Translations under genes and position numbers: made by a program
In this document: piece after piece, positions 54,700-63,837 of the stretch
Position numbering within the stretch: the first letter of the stretch is position 1
How the letters are laid out: every line of letters starts with the position of its first letter
Origin: Palleronia abyssalis
GTDB lineage: Bacteria; Pseudomonadota; Alphaproteobacteria; Rhodobacterales; Rhodobacteraceae
Direction: 5' to 3'
DNA length: 64,000 bases
NCBI RefSeq assembly: GCF_900302445.1
Contig: NZ_ONZF01000007.1
Location: 62,001 to 126,000 of the forward strand
The notes under the pieces: model-generated
The model's database searches: none
What the model saw: only the letters and a program-made list of their open reading frames with translations
What the model was told of the DNA's origin: nothing

Positions 54700-55404
54700 T
54701 CAATATCCCTGAACCACCTGCCGGACCGTCTGGATCCGCTGCGCGTTGGGCGGGTGCGTGCCCAGGAACTGGTTGCCAGGGTCGGGCGCATCCTGAAAGA
54801 ACATGACGCCCCGCACGGGATCGTACCCGGCGCGCAGCGCAAGCAAGGCCCCCAACGCATCCGCCTCGAGCTCGAACCCTTGGGCATAGCGGCGCGCGCC
54901 GTAGAAGGCGCCCGCATCCTGCGCCTGACGCACCGCCACCGGGCTGCCGCCGCCAGCCGCGACAAGCGCACCCGCGACGAATGCGCCTGTCCGGGCCGAG
55001 GCCTGACCGCGGGCGATGTGCCCCTCGATATGGTGCGCGGCCTCGTGACTCAGAATGAAGGCTAGCTCGTCCACGTTGCGCGCCAGAAGGATCAGCGGCA
55101 GCGTGAAGCCGACCACCGGCTGACCGCCCGGCCCCAGCGTCTGGAACGCGTTGGGCGGAAGGCCGGGGCGGTCGTCGACGACTACGACATAGTCGCAGCG
55201 CACGCCGCGCGTCCGCTCGCGACAGGCCGTGCGGGCGACGGGCATCACCGTCTCGACCACGCGCACGAAATCCTGTGCGGCGCGGCTGGGGTCGCGCGTC
55301 ACCTGCGGGGCCGCGGCCGGGGCGCGCGGCGTCGCCACGATGACCGGCGGCGCGACGCATCCGCCCGTAAGGGTCAGAAGAAGGACAAGAAAAATGGCGC
55401 GCAT
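54700..55404 (-). CDS. M48 family metalloprotease, lipoprotein
   Basis: The 234-residue precursor has a lipoprotein signal (LTGGC) and an M48 peptidase domain: FILSHEAAHHIEGH is the HExxH zinc site, followed by ELEADALGALLALRAGYD containing the third ligand Glu, and HPPNAQRI. Periplasmic M48 enzymes of the BepA/LoiP type handle envelope protein quality; the role is inferred. ATG at 55404 gives the shortest plausible signal peptide. Confidence 0.87.
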   Translation of the reverse strand: MRAIFLVLLLTLTGGCVAPPVIVATPRAPAAAPQVTRDPSRAAQDFVRVVETVMPVARTACRERTRGVRCDYVVVVDDRPGLPPNAFQTLGPGGQPVVGFTLPLILLARNVDELAFILSHEAAHHIEGHIARGQASARTGAFVAGALVAAGGGSPVAVRQAQDAGAFYGARRYAQGFELEADALGALLALRAGYDPVRGVMFFQDAPDPGNQFLGTHPPNAQRIQTVRQVVQGY

Positions 55405-55513
55405 GGAAGCCCCCGTCATCGCTCGCCCCCACTAGCATAGCGGGCGCGATCCCCGCGACCAGCCGTTGCGCACCGGGACGATCCGGCGCAGGCTGCCCAG
55501 AAACGGAGCGCCC

Positions 55514-55750
55514 ATGTTCACCATCGAGCACGATTTCGACGCCACGGTCATCACCCTAGTCGACGACCCCGCCCGCCACCGGCAGGAGGATGTGACGGTC
55601 AATGCCTTCGAGGATTGCGTCACGCTGGAGCAATACGACGCGCAAAGCGACCGGGTGATGCGTGTGACCCTGTCGCCTGCGCAGGTCTCGGACCTGGCCG
55701 CGGCGCTGGACCTACCTGAGGGCGTCTACAAGATCGGCCGCAAGTCATAG
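55514..55750 (+). CDS. Conserved small protein of unknown function
   Basis: A 78-residue acidic protein, MFTIEHDFDATVITLVDD at the start and LDLPEGVYKIGRKS at the end, with no recognised domain. A GGAG site lies in front of the ATG. Its final codons overlap the convergent DUF167 gene by 6 bases. Confidence 0.6.
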   Translation: MFTIEHDFDATVITLVDDPARHRQEDVTVNAFEDCVTLEQYDAQSDRVMRVTLSPAQVSDLAAALDLPEGVYKIGRKS

Positions 55751-55993
55751 GATCGTCACGGTCTTGTCCCGTCCCGTCGTCCCCGCGGTGATCGCAAGGC
55801 GCGTTTTCGGGACCCCGAGAGCCTTGGATAGCACCTTCATGACCGCCGCGTTGGCCTTCCCCTTTTCGGGAGGAGCCGTCACGCGGATGTGAATCGTATC
55901 CCCCTCGATCCGCAAGCCTGCCTGACGGGCGTTCGACGTGACGCGCAGGGACAAGCGTGCGCCAGTTTGCGCCAGGTGCGACAGGTCGGTCAT
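55745..55993 (-). CDS. DUF167 (YggU-like) protein
   Basis: The 82-residue protein matches DUF167: LRVTSNARQAGL, IRVTAPPEKGKANAAVMKVL and the terminal ITAGTTGRDKTVTI. YggU-like proteins have no established role. It ends inside the neighbouring convergent gene. Confidence 0.9.
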   Translation of the reverse strand: MTDLSHLAQTGARLSLRVTSNARQAGLRIEGDTIHIRVTAPPEKGKANAAVMKVLSKALGVPKTRLAITAGTTGRDKTVTIL

Positions 55994-56122
55994 GCGGCAC
56001 CCCTACGCTATCGTGGTCGGATTTTCGCGCCGAAAATCTGCCCCCGGCCCGTGAAGGGGCGCGCATCTGTTGACCGGATGGGGCGAAGGGCCGACATGAG
56101 GGGCAAACCCGAAGGAGAGACG

Positions 56123-56701
56123 ATGCCCGATCCCGATCCCGCCGCCCTGAACTTTCTTCTGTCCCGACGCTCGCGCCCGGCGAAAACGCTGGTCGACCCG
56201 GTTCCCGCGCGCGCTCAGCTGGAGCCCATCCTGACCGCCGCCCTGCGCTCTCCCGATCACGGCAAGCTCGAGCCATGGCGACTGATCGTGCTGGAACGTG
56301 CGGCGCTGCGTCGTTTGGCCGATCTGGTGGGCACGCGTGGCGAAGCTTTGGGCCGCCCGCCCGAGGAGATCGACAAGCAGCGCCTGCAATACAGCGAGGC
56401 GGGCCTTGCCGTTGCGGTGGTCTGTTCCCCCGTCGACAGCCCCAAGATCCCGCAGGTCGAACAGGTCCTGTCCGCCGGGGCGGTCTGCACGGCCCTTCTG
56501 AACGCGGCTCTGGCTTCGGGCTGGGGGGCGAACTGGCTTACCGGGTGGGCCAGCCATGACGAGGGCTTCCTGCGCGAGGGGCTGGGCGTGGAGACGCCCG
56601 AGTTCGTCGCGGGTCTCATCCATATCGGAACCGAGGGCGTGGCCCCGCCCGATCGCCCGCGCCCCGACATGGCCACAAAGGTGGAATGGCGGGCGGAATG
56701 A
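56123..56701 (+). CDS. Nitroreductase family protein (YdjA-like)
   Basis: The 192-residue flavoprotein has FMN-binding signatures LLSRRSRPAKTL near the N-terminus and SPDHGKLEPWRLIVL, plus LNAALASGWGANWLTG. This group reduces quinones or nitroaromatics with NAD(P)H. GAAGGAGAGACG precedes the ATG. The following membrane gene overlaps its stop by ATGA. Confidence 0.88.
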   Translation: MPDPDPAALNFLLSRRSRPAKTLVDPVPARAQLEPILTAALRSPDHGKLEPWRLIVLERAALRRLADLVGTRGEALGRPPEEIDKQRLQYSEAGLAVAVVCSPVDSPKIPQVEQVLSAGAVCTALLNAALASGWGANWLTGWASHDEGFLREGLGVETPEFVAGLIHIGTEGVAPPDRPRPDMATKVEWRAE

Positions 56702-57423
56702 GGTTCCTCGGGGACGTCGCCCGCGCGGTGGCGCAACTGGCTGATCCTGCGTTCCAGCGGGTCCTCTGGACCGGGATCGGTCTGACGGTCGCGCTGCTGG
56801 CCGCCTTCGGCGCGGCCTTCGTCTGGGGGCTGAACTGGCTGCTCCCTGATACAGTTTTCCTGCCGTGGTTCGGTCAGATCGGCTGGCTGGACGACGTCGC
56901 GTCCGGGGTGTCAGTGTTCGGGCTTCTGATCCTGTCGGTGTTCCTGATGGTGCCCGTCGCCTCGGCCTTCACGTCGTTCTTTCTGGACGACGTGACCGAC
57001 GCGGTCGAGGCGAAGCATTACCCCCACCTCTCCCCCGCCCCACGTCTGAACCTGGCCGAATCGATCCGCGACGGGGCAGGGTTCCTGGGCGTGCTGATCC
57101 TGGCCAATATTGCGGCCTTCGCGGCCTACCTGATCCTGCCGCCCTTCGCGCCGTTGATCTTCTATGCGCTGAACGGCTTCCTGCTGGGGCGGGAGTATTT
57201 CCAGCTGATCGCGGCGCGACGGCTGGGACGGGCCGCGGCGGCCGAGTTGCGGCGGCGCCATAGCTTGCGCATCTGGGCGGCGGGCTGCGTCATGGCGGTG
57301 CCGCTGACTGTGCCCATCGTGAACCTGACCGTGCCGCTACTGGGCGCGGCGGCGTTCACCCATTTGTATCACCGCCTACCGCCTCGCGCGGGGGCATCCG
57401 GTCGAACCAGTCGAAATCCCTGA
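56698..57423 (+). CDS. EI24/CysZ-like membrane protein
   Basis: The 241-residue protein has four to six hydrophobic segments and the EI24-domain pattern (IPLVNLTVPLLGAAAFTHLYHR-like C-terminus, NGFLLGREYFQLIAARR). CysZ members import sulfate; others have no known role, and no cysteine genes are nearby. Its 3' end overlaps the convergent DUF1467 gene by 68 bp. Confidence 0.75.
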   Translation: MRFLGDVARAVAQLADPAFQRVLWTGIGLTVALLAAFGAAFVWGLNWLLPDTVFLPWFGQIGWLDDVASGVSVFGLLILSVFLMVPVASAFTSFFLDDVTDAVEAKHYPHLSPAPRLNLAESIRDGAGFLGVLILANIAAFAAYLILPPFAPLIFYALNGFLLGREYFQLIAARRLGRAAAAELRRRHSLRIWAAGCVMAVPLTVPIVNLTVPLLGAAAFTHLYHRLPPRAGASGRTSRNP

Positions 57424-57655
57424 CCTCGATCCAGCCCGACAGGATCACCCCGGCGATCACTGCCCAGATGAGGGTGCCCCAGATTGTCGTCTGGATCACC
57501 TTCCTCTTCAGCGGGAATCGCGCGGGGCTGCCGGCATGGGTGCCCGGCACGATCTCGCCCTCGTCGCCCTGGGTCGACAGGCCGATGGGCAGGACGACGA
57601 AGAACACCATGAACCAGACCACGGCATAGAGGACGATTGCAGAGGTTGGGCCCAT
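57356..57655 (-). CDS. DUF1467 family protein
   Basis: The 99-residue protein has two membrane helices and the DUF1467 motifs AVVWFMVFFVVLPIGLSTQG and GTHAGSPARFPLKRKVI. It is usually found next to methylmalonyl-CoA epimerase, as here (1 bp from mce). Its coding part overlaps the convergent EI24 gene by 68 bp. Function unknown. Confidence 0.85.
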   Translation of the reverse strand: MGPTSAIVLYAVVWFMVFFVVLPIGLSTQGDEGEIVPGTHAGSPARFPLKRKVIQTTIWGTLIWAVIAGVILSGWIEVRDFDWFDRMPPREAVGGDTNG

Positions 57656-57656
57656 C

Positions 57657-58061
57657 TCAGACCTCTTCCAGCTCGATCAAGCAGCCGTTGAAATCCTTGG
57701 GATGCAGGAACAGCACGGGCTTGCCATGGGCGCCGATCTTCGGCTCTCCGTCACCCAGGACGCGCGCGCCGTCGGCCTTCAGGCGGTCGCGGGCGGCCAG
57801 GATATCCTCGACCTCGTAGCACATGTGGTGAATGCCGCCCGACGGGTTCTTGTCAAGAAACCCCCGGATCGGCGACCCCTCGCCCAGCGGATAGAGAAGT
57901 TCGATCTTTGTATTCGGCAATTCGATGAAGACGACCGTGACGCCGTGATCGGGCTCGTCCTGCGGTGCGCCCACGTCGGCGCCCAGCGTGTCGCGATATT
58001 GCGCCGCTGCCGCCTCTAGGTCGGGTACGGCGATGGCCACGTGGTTCAGTCGTCCGATCAT
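57657..58061 (-). CDS. mce: Methylmalonyl-CoA epimerase
   Basis: Interconverts (2R)- and (2S)-methylmalonyl-CoA in the propionyl-CoA to succinyl-CoA route. The 134-residue glyoxalase-fold protein has metal-binding residues in LNHVAIAVPDLEAA, the Gly/His run GGIHHMCYEVEDI and a terminal CLIELEE. Methylmalonyl-CoA mutase is not in the window. Confidence 0.93.
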   Translation of the reverse strand: MIGRLNHVAIAVPDLEAAAAQYRDTLGADVGAPQDEPDHGVTVVFIELPNTKIELLYPLGEGSPIRGFLDKNPSGGIHHMCYEVEDILAARDRLKADGARVLGDGEPKIGAHGKPVLFLHPKDFNGCLIELEEV

Positions 58062-58189
58062 GGGGGCCTCCTTCTTCCGCGGTGGGAATAACGACCCACC
58101 GACGCAGCGGCAAGCGGCGCACCGTCGCGGTTAACCCAGTGTTAGCATTCGGCGTGGCACCAAGGATCAACGTTAACGGGACAGATGCC

Positions 58190-58918
58190 ATGACCGACCT
58201 TTCGGAATACCAGTTCGCCCCAAAACCAACCGCCGATCGCCCCCTTCTGGGCCAGACGATCCTTGTCGTGGAAGACAGCCGCCACGCCGGCGAGGCGATG
58301 CGGCTGATGTGCATGAAAGGCGGCGCGAGGATCCGGCGCGCGGATTGCCTGAAATCGGCGTCGCGGCACCTTGTCTCGTACCGGCCGACGGTGGTCATCG
58401 TCGATCTGGGCCTGCCGGACGGGTCGGGACTGGGGCTGATTCGCCAGCTTGCGACGACGACACCGCGTCTGGCAGTGATCCTGGCGGTCTCGGGCGATCC
58501 GGGGCTGGAACAATCGGCCATGGACGCCGGGGCTGACGGGTTTGTCGCCAAGCCCTTCGGAACGGTCGCCGCCTTCCATGCGGCTATCTTGCACTTGCTT
58601 CCCCCCGAGATCAGACCCAACGGACCACGCCCGGTGATGAATACTGAGGTCCATCCCGATCAAAGCGCCCTGCGTGGCGATTTTGCGCTGATCTCGCATC
58701 TCCTGGACCCGGATGCGGACGAAGCGACACTGGGCTATGCGCTTGGGTTCGCCCGCAGCTTGGGCCGCCTCGTGGGCGACACCGAATTGGCGGACGCGGC
58801 CAATCAGCTGGAACGCACGCTGGAAAACCGCGGCGCGTATCGGTCCGACCTGTCCCACTTGGCTGCCATCGCGCAGAACCGCGTCGGCGCCGCGGGAAAG
58901 GTCGCGATCCGGGGGTAG
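58190..58918 (+). CDS. Response regulator with C-terminal helical domain
   Basis: The 242-residue protein has a receiver domain: LVVEDS, phosphoacceptor Asp in VVIVDLGLPDGSG and the Lys in FVAKPF, followed by about 90 residues of helical sequence without a recognised DNA-binding motif. It could be a phosphotransfer or protein-binding output. No kinase gene is adjacent. Confidence 0.8.
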   Translation: MTDLSEYQFAPKPTADRPLLGQTILVVEDSRHAGEAMRLMCMKGGARIRRADCLKSASRHLVSYRPTVVIVDLGLPDGSGLGLIRQLATTTPRLAVILAVSGDPGLEQSAMDAGADGFVAKPFGTVAAFHAAILHLLPPEIRPNGPRPVMNTEVHPDQSALRGDFALISHLLDPDADEATLGYALGFARSLGRLVGDTELADAANQLERTLENRGAYRSDLSHLAAIAQNRVGAAGKVAIRG

Positions 58919-58987
58919 CGTTGCGGCGCGAACCGCTTTATGTTCGGCGAATGTTCTACCCGTGACTTTCGCACCGGACCGGTCCAT

Positions 58988-59629
58988 ATGTTGGAAATGA
59001 CAAGCACTCCTGCACAAGACCTGTCCGATTTTCTGGGCAAGGATCGCTTCGGCTGCGTTCTGGCTGATCCGCCCTGGCGGTTCACCAACCGGACCGGAAA
59101 GGTCGCGCCGGAACACAAGCGCCTGGCGCGCTATCCCACCATGACGCTGGAGGAGATCTGCGCCCTGCCGGTCGACGATCACCTGGCGGACCGGGCGCAT
59201 TGCTACATGTGGGTCCCGAATGCGCTGCTGCCCGAGGGGCTGCAGGTGCTGTCCGCGTGGGGGTTCGAGTACAAGTCGAACATCGTCTGGCACAAGGTGC
59301 GCAAGGATGGCGGCAGCGACGGGCGCGGCGTGGGGTTCTATTTCCGCAACGTGACCGAGCTGTTGCTGTTCGGCACGCGCGGCAAGAACGTCCGGACCGA
59401 GGCCGCGGGACGGCGTCAGGTCAACATGCTCCAGACCCGCAAGCGGGAGCATTCGCGCAAACCGGACGAGCAATACGACCTGATCGAAAGCTGCTCGTGG
59501 GGGCCTTACCTGGAGATGTTCGGCCGTGGCGTGCGCGAGGGCTGGACCGTCTGGGGCAATCAGGCCGATGCCGACTGGAAGCCCGACTGGAAAACCTACG
59601 CCTATAATTCGGGCGTCGCGGCCGAGTAA
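58988..59629 (+). CDS. MT-A70 family DNA adenine methyltransferase
   Basis: The protein of about 210 residues has the catalytic DPPW motif (ADPPWRF, near residue 27) and an MT-A70-type core (YPTMTLEEICALPV; GRGVGFYFRNVTELLLFG). Such enzymes make N6-methyladenine in DNA. The next gene, an endonuclease, begins on its stop (TAATG), so the two form a restriction-modification operon in which this protects the host. ATG 58988 or 58997 may be the start. Confidence 0.9.
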   Translation: MLEMTSTPAQDLSDFLGKDRFGCVLADPPWRFTNRTGKVAPEHKRLARYPTMTLEEICALPVDDHLADRAHCYMWVPNALLPEGLQVLSAWGFEYKSNIVWHKVRKDGGSDGRGVGFYFRNVTELLLFGTRGKNVRTEAAGRRQVNMLQTRKREHSRKPDEQYDLIESCSWGPYLEMFGRGVREGWTVWGNQADADWKPDWKTYAYNSGVAAE

Positions 59630-60378
59630 TGTTCGACCCCGAATTGGCGGTCAGGGATCTGTTCCCCGCTGATCTGCACGGGCGATACCGGTTCCGCAGC
59701 TTCCGCGGCGCGGCCGCGATCCTGGCCGCCAATGCCCCCCAGGAACACGCGATGCTGGTCGCCGTGCTGCGACGATTCCGGATCCGGATGCTGGACATCT
59801 GCAAGCCCGGCGGCAGCCGATCCGAGCCGACCGAGCTGTTCGGGAAACTGGCGGTGCGCGAAGGGTTCTCGGAAGAGGTGTCGCTTGCGGCTGAGTTCCA
59901 CTGGCGGCTGAACCACGGCCGGACCGAGGTGCTGGCCTGGAAGAACCGCGAGCATCTGTTCGGCCACAAGATCGACCATTGGTCGAACGCCGTGGCGCTG
60001 GATTACGAGTGGAACAGCAAGGACCAGACCTACGACCGCGATCTGCTGGCGTTCCGGCAGTTCTATGATCTTGGCATAATCTCTTGCGGGGTCATCGTCA
60101 CGCGCGATCTGTCGACGCAGGTGACCGGGTTCCTGCCCTCGCTGGAAGTCTTCGATCCCCAGCGCAGCTACGACCCGGCGCAGATGCGGACGCTGTTCAC
60201 GCGGCGCGGCCAGACCTTCGTGCAAAAGCGCGGGCGGACCGGGGCGCCGATGTACCTGAAGGACAAGATGGGGGCCAGCACGACAGGGCTGCCGAAGCTG
60301 TCGTCACGCCTGGCCGCGGGTCGTGGCGGGGGATGTCCGATACTGGTCGTGGGGATCGGGGACGGCAACCTGATCTGA
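59629..60378 (+). CDS. BglII/BstYI-like type II restriction endonuclease
   Basis: The 249-residue protein has the core of the BglII/BstYI family: KIDHWSNAVALDYEWNSKDQ, with Asp116, Glu127 and Lys131 as candidate catalytic residues, DRDLLAFRQFYDLG and GVIVTR (154-159). It would cleave sites methylated by the upstream MT-A70 enzyme, sequence unknown. GC content and codon use match the host, so this is not a recent arrival. It ends 4 bp from hemC. Confidence 0.85.
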   Translation: MFDPELAVRDLFPADLHGRYRFRSFRGAAAILAANAPQEHAMLVAVLRRFRIRMLDICKPGGSRSEPTELFGKLAVREGFSEEVSLAAEFHWRLNHGRTEVLAWKNREHLFGHKIDHWSNAVALDYEWNSKDQTYDRDLLAFRQFYDLGIISCGVIVTRDLSTQVTGFLPSLEVFDPQRSYDPAQMRTLFTRRGQTFVQKRGRTGAPMYLKDKMGASTTGLPKLSSRLAAGRGGGCPILVVGIGDGNLI

Positions 60379-60381
60379 GGG

Positions 60382-61320
60382 TTATTTCCAGTCGAAGAAG
60401 TCTTCGGTGGTGCGCGACAGAAGACGCGCAGCCAGTTGCTGCCCCAGATTCGGGCCGTCCGCGATGAGCCCCGAAATCTCGTCCGCCAAACATTCCGACC
60501 CGTCGGTGCGCAGGATTTCGCCCCGAAGACGCAGGGTATCACCCGAAAGTTCGGCCAGGCCGGCGATCGGCGTCTCGCACGAGCCGTCCAGCGCGGCGAG
60601 ATACGCGCGTTCGGCCGCCAGTCGCAGACCCGTGTCGCGGTCGTGAATGGCAGCCAGCATTTCGGCCACGCGGTCGTCGTCCTTGCGTCGCTCGATCCCG
60701 ATGGCGCCTTGCGCGACTGCGGGTAGCATCTCGTCCTCGGGGATGGGGGTACGGGGCACGTCGTCGTCGCCCAGCCGGTTCAAGCCTGCCACGGCGAGAA
60801 AGGTCGCGTGGGCCACGTTGTCGGCCAGCTTGCGCAGGCGGGTCTGCACGTTGCCCCGGAACTCGACCACGTTCAGGTCAGGCCGGCGGTACAGAAGCTG
60901 TGCCTTGCGGCGCAAGGACGAGGTTCCGACGGTGCGCCCTTCCTCAAGCGCGGACAGGGTGCCGCCGCCCAGCGCGATGAAGGCGTCGCGGGGATCCTCG
61001 CGCGGCAGGTAGGTGTCCAACGTCAGGCCGTGCGGCTGCTCGACCGGCATGTCCTTCATGGAATGGACGGCGATGTCGATCTCGGCCGACAGCAACGCCT
61101 CCTCGATCTCGCGGGTGAAGAGGCCCTTGCCTCCGATCTCCTTCAGGGGGCGGTCGATGATCCGGTCCCCGGTCGTCTTGATGACGACGATGGTGAACGC
61201 CTCCCCCGGCAAGTCGAAGGCCGTGGCCAGCCGGTCGCGGGTCTCGTTGGCTTGGGCGAGTGCCAGCGGCGAGCCGCGGGTGCCGATCTTCAGCGGGGTC
61301 ATGGGGGTGGGCATCTGCAT
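60382..61320 (-). CDS. hemC: Hydroxymethylbilane synthase (porphobilinogen deaminase)
   Basis: HemC polymerises four porphobilinogens into hydroxymethylbilane. The 312-residue protein shows [25 protein letters not shown] (substrate Arg residues) and [11 protein letters not shown] with the Cys binding the dipyrromethane cofactor. The frame is open far upstream through hemE, but the family N-terminus is near 61302-61320. It is divergent from hemE with about 100 bp between starts. Confidence 0.95.
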   Translation of the reverse strand: MQMPTPMTPLKIGTRGSPLALAQANETRDRLATAFDLPGEAFTIVVIKTTGDRIIDRPLKEIGGKGLFTREIEEALLSAEIDIAVHSMKDMPVEQPHGLTLDTYLPREDPRDAFIALGGGTLSALEEGRTVGTSSLRRKAQLLYRRPDLNVVEFRGNVQTRLRKLADNVAHATFLAVAGLNRLGDDDVPRTPIPEDEMLPAVAQGAIGIERRKDDDRVAEMLAAIHDRDTGLRLAAERAYLAALDGSCETPIAGLAELSGDTLRLRGEILRTDGSECLADEISGLIADGPNLGQQLAARLLSRTTEDFFDWK

Positions 61321-61419
61321 GGGGCCATGCGTAGCCGGGCCGCAAGGGCGGGGCAACCGAAAGGGTTGACACGCGGACGTGCCCGGCGGACCAAACGGCA
61401 CTGCATATGGGGGATTGGC

Positions 61420-62448
61420 ATGGCCGAGAAGAAACTGTTGCGCGCGCTGAAGGGCGAAGTCATGGACGTGCCGCCCGCGTGGATGATGCGGCAGGCGGGC
61501 CGGTATCTGCCGGAATACCGTGCGACGCGGGCCAAGGCGGGCGATTTCCTGTCCCTGTGCTACAACCCCGAATTGGCCGCCGAGGTCACGTTGCAGCCGA
61601 TCCGCCGGTTTGCCTTCGACGGCGCGATCCTGTTCGCCGACATCCTGCTGGTGCCGCAAGCCCTGGGCGCGGATCTGTGGTTCGTCACCGGCGAGGGGCC
61701 GCGCCTGTCGCCCATCGACACCGAAGAAAAGATCGACGCGCTGAAGCCCGTGGATGCCGTCCACGAGACATTGAACCCGATCTATCAGACCTTGCGGATC
61801 CTGTCGGGTGAATTGCCGGACGACGTGACGCTGATCGGTTTCGCCGGCGCGCCGTGGACCGTGGCGACCTACATGGTCGCGGGCCGCGGCACACCCGATC
61901 AAGCGCCGGCCCATGCGCTGAAGGACGGCAACCGGGCGGCGTTCGACCGGCTGATGGACCGGATCACCGGAGCGACGGTGGAATACCTGTCGCAACAGAT
62001 CGAAGCGGGGGCCGAGGTGGTGAAAGTCTTCGACAGTTGGGCCGGATCGCTGAAGGGGCAGGATTTCCACCAATATGCCCTGAAGCCCGCCCAGCGCATC
62101 GTGTCCGAGCTGAAGGCCCGCCACCCGGAGATCCCCGTCATCGCGTTCCCGCGTGAGGCAGGCGATGGCTATATCGGATTTGCCAAAGCGACAGGTGCGG
62201 ATTGCGTGGCCATCGACAATTCGGTCGATGCCGACTGGGCGGCGGCACATGTGCAGGTCGACGGGTGCGTGCAGGGCAACCTGGCGCCCCATCATATGGT
62301 CAAGGGCGGGCAGGACCTGGTGGACGAGGTGCGCCGCATTCGCGCCGCTTTCGCGAAGGGCCCGCACATTTTCAACCTGGGCCACGGGATCACGCCGGAT
62401 GCGGATCCAGACAACGTCGCACTGATGTTGGAGACGCTTCGAAGCTGA
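61420..62448 (+). CDS. hemE: Uroporphyrinogen decarboxylase
   Basis: HemE removes four carboxyls from uroporphyrinogen III. The 342-residue barrel begins with [13 protein letters not shown], has catalytic Asp in FADILLVPQ, and later [13 protein letters not shown] and FNLGHGI. The hemC-hemE gap holds a TTGACA box (61366-61371) that could be the -35 element of this gene, with no clear -10. Divergent hem genes of this kind suggest joint control. Confidence 0.95.
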   Translation: MAEKKLLRALKGEVMDVPPAWMMRQAGRYLPEYRATRAKAGDFLSLCYNPELAAEVTLQPIRRFAFDGAILFADILLVPQALGADLWFVTGEGPRLSPIDTEEKIDALKPVDAVHETLNPIYQTLRILSGELPDDVTLIGFAGAPWTVATYMVAGRGTPDQAPAHALKDGNRAAFDRLMDRITGATVEYLSQQIEAGAEVVKVFDSWAGSLKGQDFHQYALKPAQRIVSELKARHPEIPVIAFPREAGDGYIGFAKATGADCVAIDNSVDADWAAAHVQVDGCVQGNLAPHHMVKGGQDLVDEVRRIRAAFAKGPHIFNLGHGITPDADPDNVALMLETLRS

Positions 62449-62499
62449 TGCGCCGGCGGTCTTGGCGGAACCCCACCCGCCCAAATCCGTTGCCGGCCC

Positions 62500-63123
62500 A
62501 TGATCGAGTTCATCGCAGAGCATCATAACGTCATTTCGGTCATCACCAGCAGCATTTTGATGGTGATCTGGCTTCTGTATCTGAACCTGTTCTATGTCGG
62601 GATCCGTCGCACACGCCGCCCGATGATCATGGTCAGCCGCGGTGCCGGCAAAGGCCCCGAGGCGCGCCTGTTCGTGTCGAATATGGGGGCAGAGCCGATA
62701 TACATCACCGCGCTGATCGCGGATGCCCAGTGCGGCGACAAGACGATCACTGCCTACATCACCCAGAACGATCACATCGGCAGCGATTCTCTGGAATCCC
62801 CCGATGCCGCGACGAACGAAGGGCCGCTTGGGTCGGGCGACTATCTTGACGCCGGCAGCTTCGAAAGCATGCTGACCCGGATCAAGCTTCACGCGGCAGA
62901 GGCTCTGGACACGGATCAGATCGAACGGCTGACGCTGACCGTCGTGGCGGCAACGGGGCATTCAGCGGCGATTTCTGCCGGACGGAAGATGTATCACGTG
63001 ATCCGTCGAGAAGACGAGATCATCTTTCATCCCGAAAAGGTCTCGACCGAGCAGATGCGCAACTGGCTGTCGCGGCGCCGGATCCGCAAACGTCTGGAAT
63101 CCGAACTGGCGGCCGAGCTTTAG
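62500..63123 (+). CDS. Membrane-anchored protein of unknown function
   Basis: A 207-residue protein with one N-terminal transmembrane helix (residues about 12-34) and a soluble part rich in beta strands and charged residues, ending MRNWLSRRRIRKRL. No domain I recognise. It lies between hemE and a peroxiredoxin-like gene with ordinary spacing, and its composition is like its neighbours. Confidence 0.6.
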   Translation: MIEFIAEHHNVISVITSSILMVIWLLYLNLFYVGIRRTRRPMIMVSRGAGKGPEARLFVSNMGAEPIYITALIADAQCGDKTITAYITQNDHIGSDSLESPDAATNEGPLGSGDYLDAGSFESMLTRIKLHAAEALDTDQIERLTLTVVAATGHSAAISAGRKMYHVIRREDEIIFHPEKVSTEQMRNWLSRRRIRKRLESELAAEL

Positions 63124-63210
63124 CGGGCGCGTCACCCTGCCACGCCCGGGAACAACTGCGCTTTGCCCGCGCTGGACAGGCAACAGACACGCACCGGAGA
63201 GGAGCATCCC

Positions 63211-63735
63211 ATGCCCACCACCCCCATGCCGGACCAGACCGCACCCGATCTTGACGTCAAGCTGATCATCGGCACCGAATGGAAGCTGAAGGATCAGTCG
63301 CCCGACGCGTTCACGCAGATCATCGTCTATCGCGGGCTGCATTGCCCCATCTGCAAGCAGTACCTGTCCAAGATGCGCGAACTTTACGACGAGTTCCTGT
63401 CAAAGGGGATCGAGACTATCCACGTCTCGATGGACAGCGAAGAGCGTGCGCGACAGGCACACGAGGACTGGAGCCTCGACCCGATCCCGATGGGATACGG
63501 CCTGACCGAGGAACAGGCGCGCGACTGGGGCCTGTACCTGTCCGAGCCCATCCAGGACAGCGAGAAGGGCACCTTCGCCGAGCCTGCGGTCTTCTGGGTG
63601 CGCCCCGACGGGCGGCTCTATCTGGCCAACATCTCCAGCGCACCCTTCGCGCGCCCCGATCTGGAGGCGCTGCTGGGTCGCGTCGACATGATCAAGGAAA
63701 AGGAATACCCCGCCCGCGGCCGCAAAGCGGCCTAA
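63211..63735 (+). CDS. Peroxiredoxin-like (AhpC/TSA superfamily) protein
   Basis: The 174-residue thioredoxin-fold protein has a Cys-x-x-Cys site in RGLHCPICKQYL, and the surrounding strand pattern of the AhpC/TSA group. It is closer to alkyl-hydroperoxide-like redox proteins with a CPxC motif than to true 2-Cys peroxiredoxins. A strong site GGAGAGGAGCATCCC precedes the ATG, and an intrinsic terminator follows. Confidence 0.85.
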   Translation: MPTTPMPDQTAPDLDVKLIIGTEWKLKDQSPDAFTQIIVYRGLHCPICKQYLSKMRELYDEFLSKGIETIHVSMDSEERARQAHEDWSLDPIPMGYGLTEEQARDWGLYLSEPIQDSEKGTFAEPAVFWVRPDGRLYLANISSAPFARPDLEALLGRVDMIKEKEYPARGRKAA

Positions 63736-63762
63736 GACACCCTTCCTCCCTCGGGCGGGGAG

Positions 63763-63793
63763 CGGCGCCGCACGCCAAGTGCGGCGCCGTTTT
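63763..63793 (+). terminator. Intrinsic terminator of the peroxiredoxin-like gene
   Basis: CGGCGCCGCA and TGCGGCGCCG form a perfect 10-bp stem, loop of 7 bases, followed by TTTT, 28 bases after the stop. Confidence 0.9.
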
Positions 63794-63837
63794 GCGTATC
63801 GGGCTGGCCGGGCGCGGTTCCGCACTAGCTTTCGGCC

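Noticed and set aside
61321-62961. Upstream extension of hemC to 859 codons across hemE
   Set aside because: HemC is about 310 residues, and the extension lies antisense to the well-supported hemE gene.
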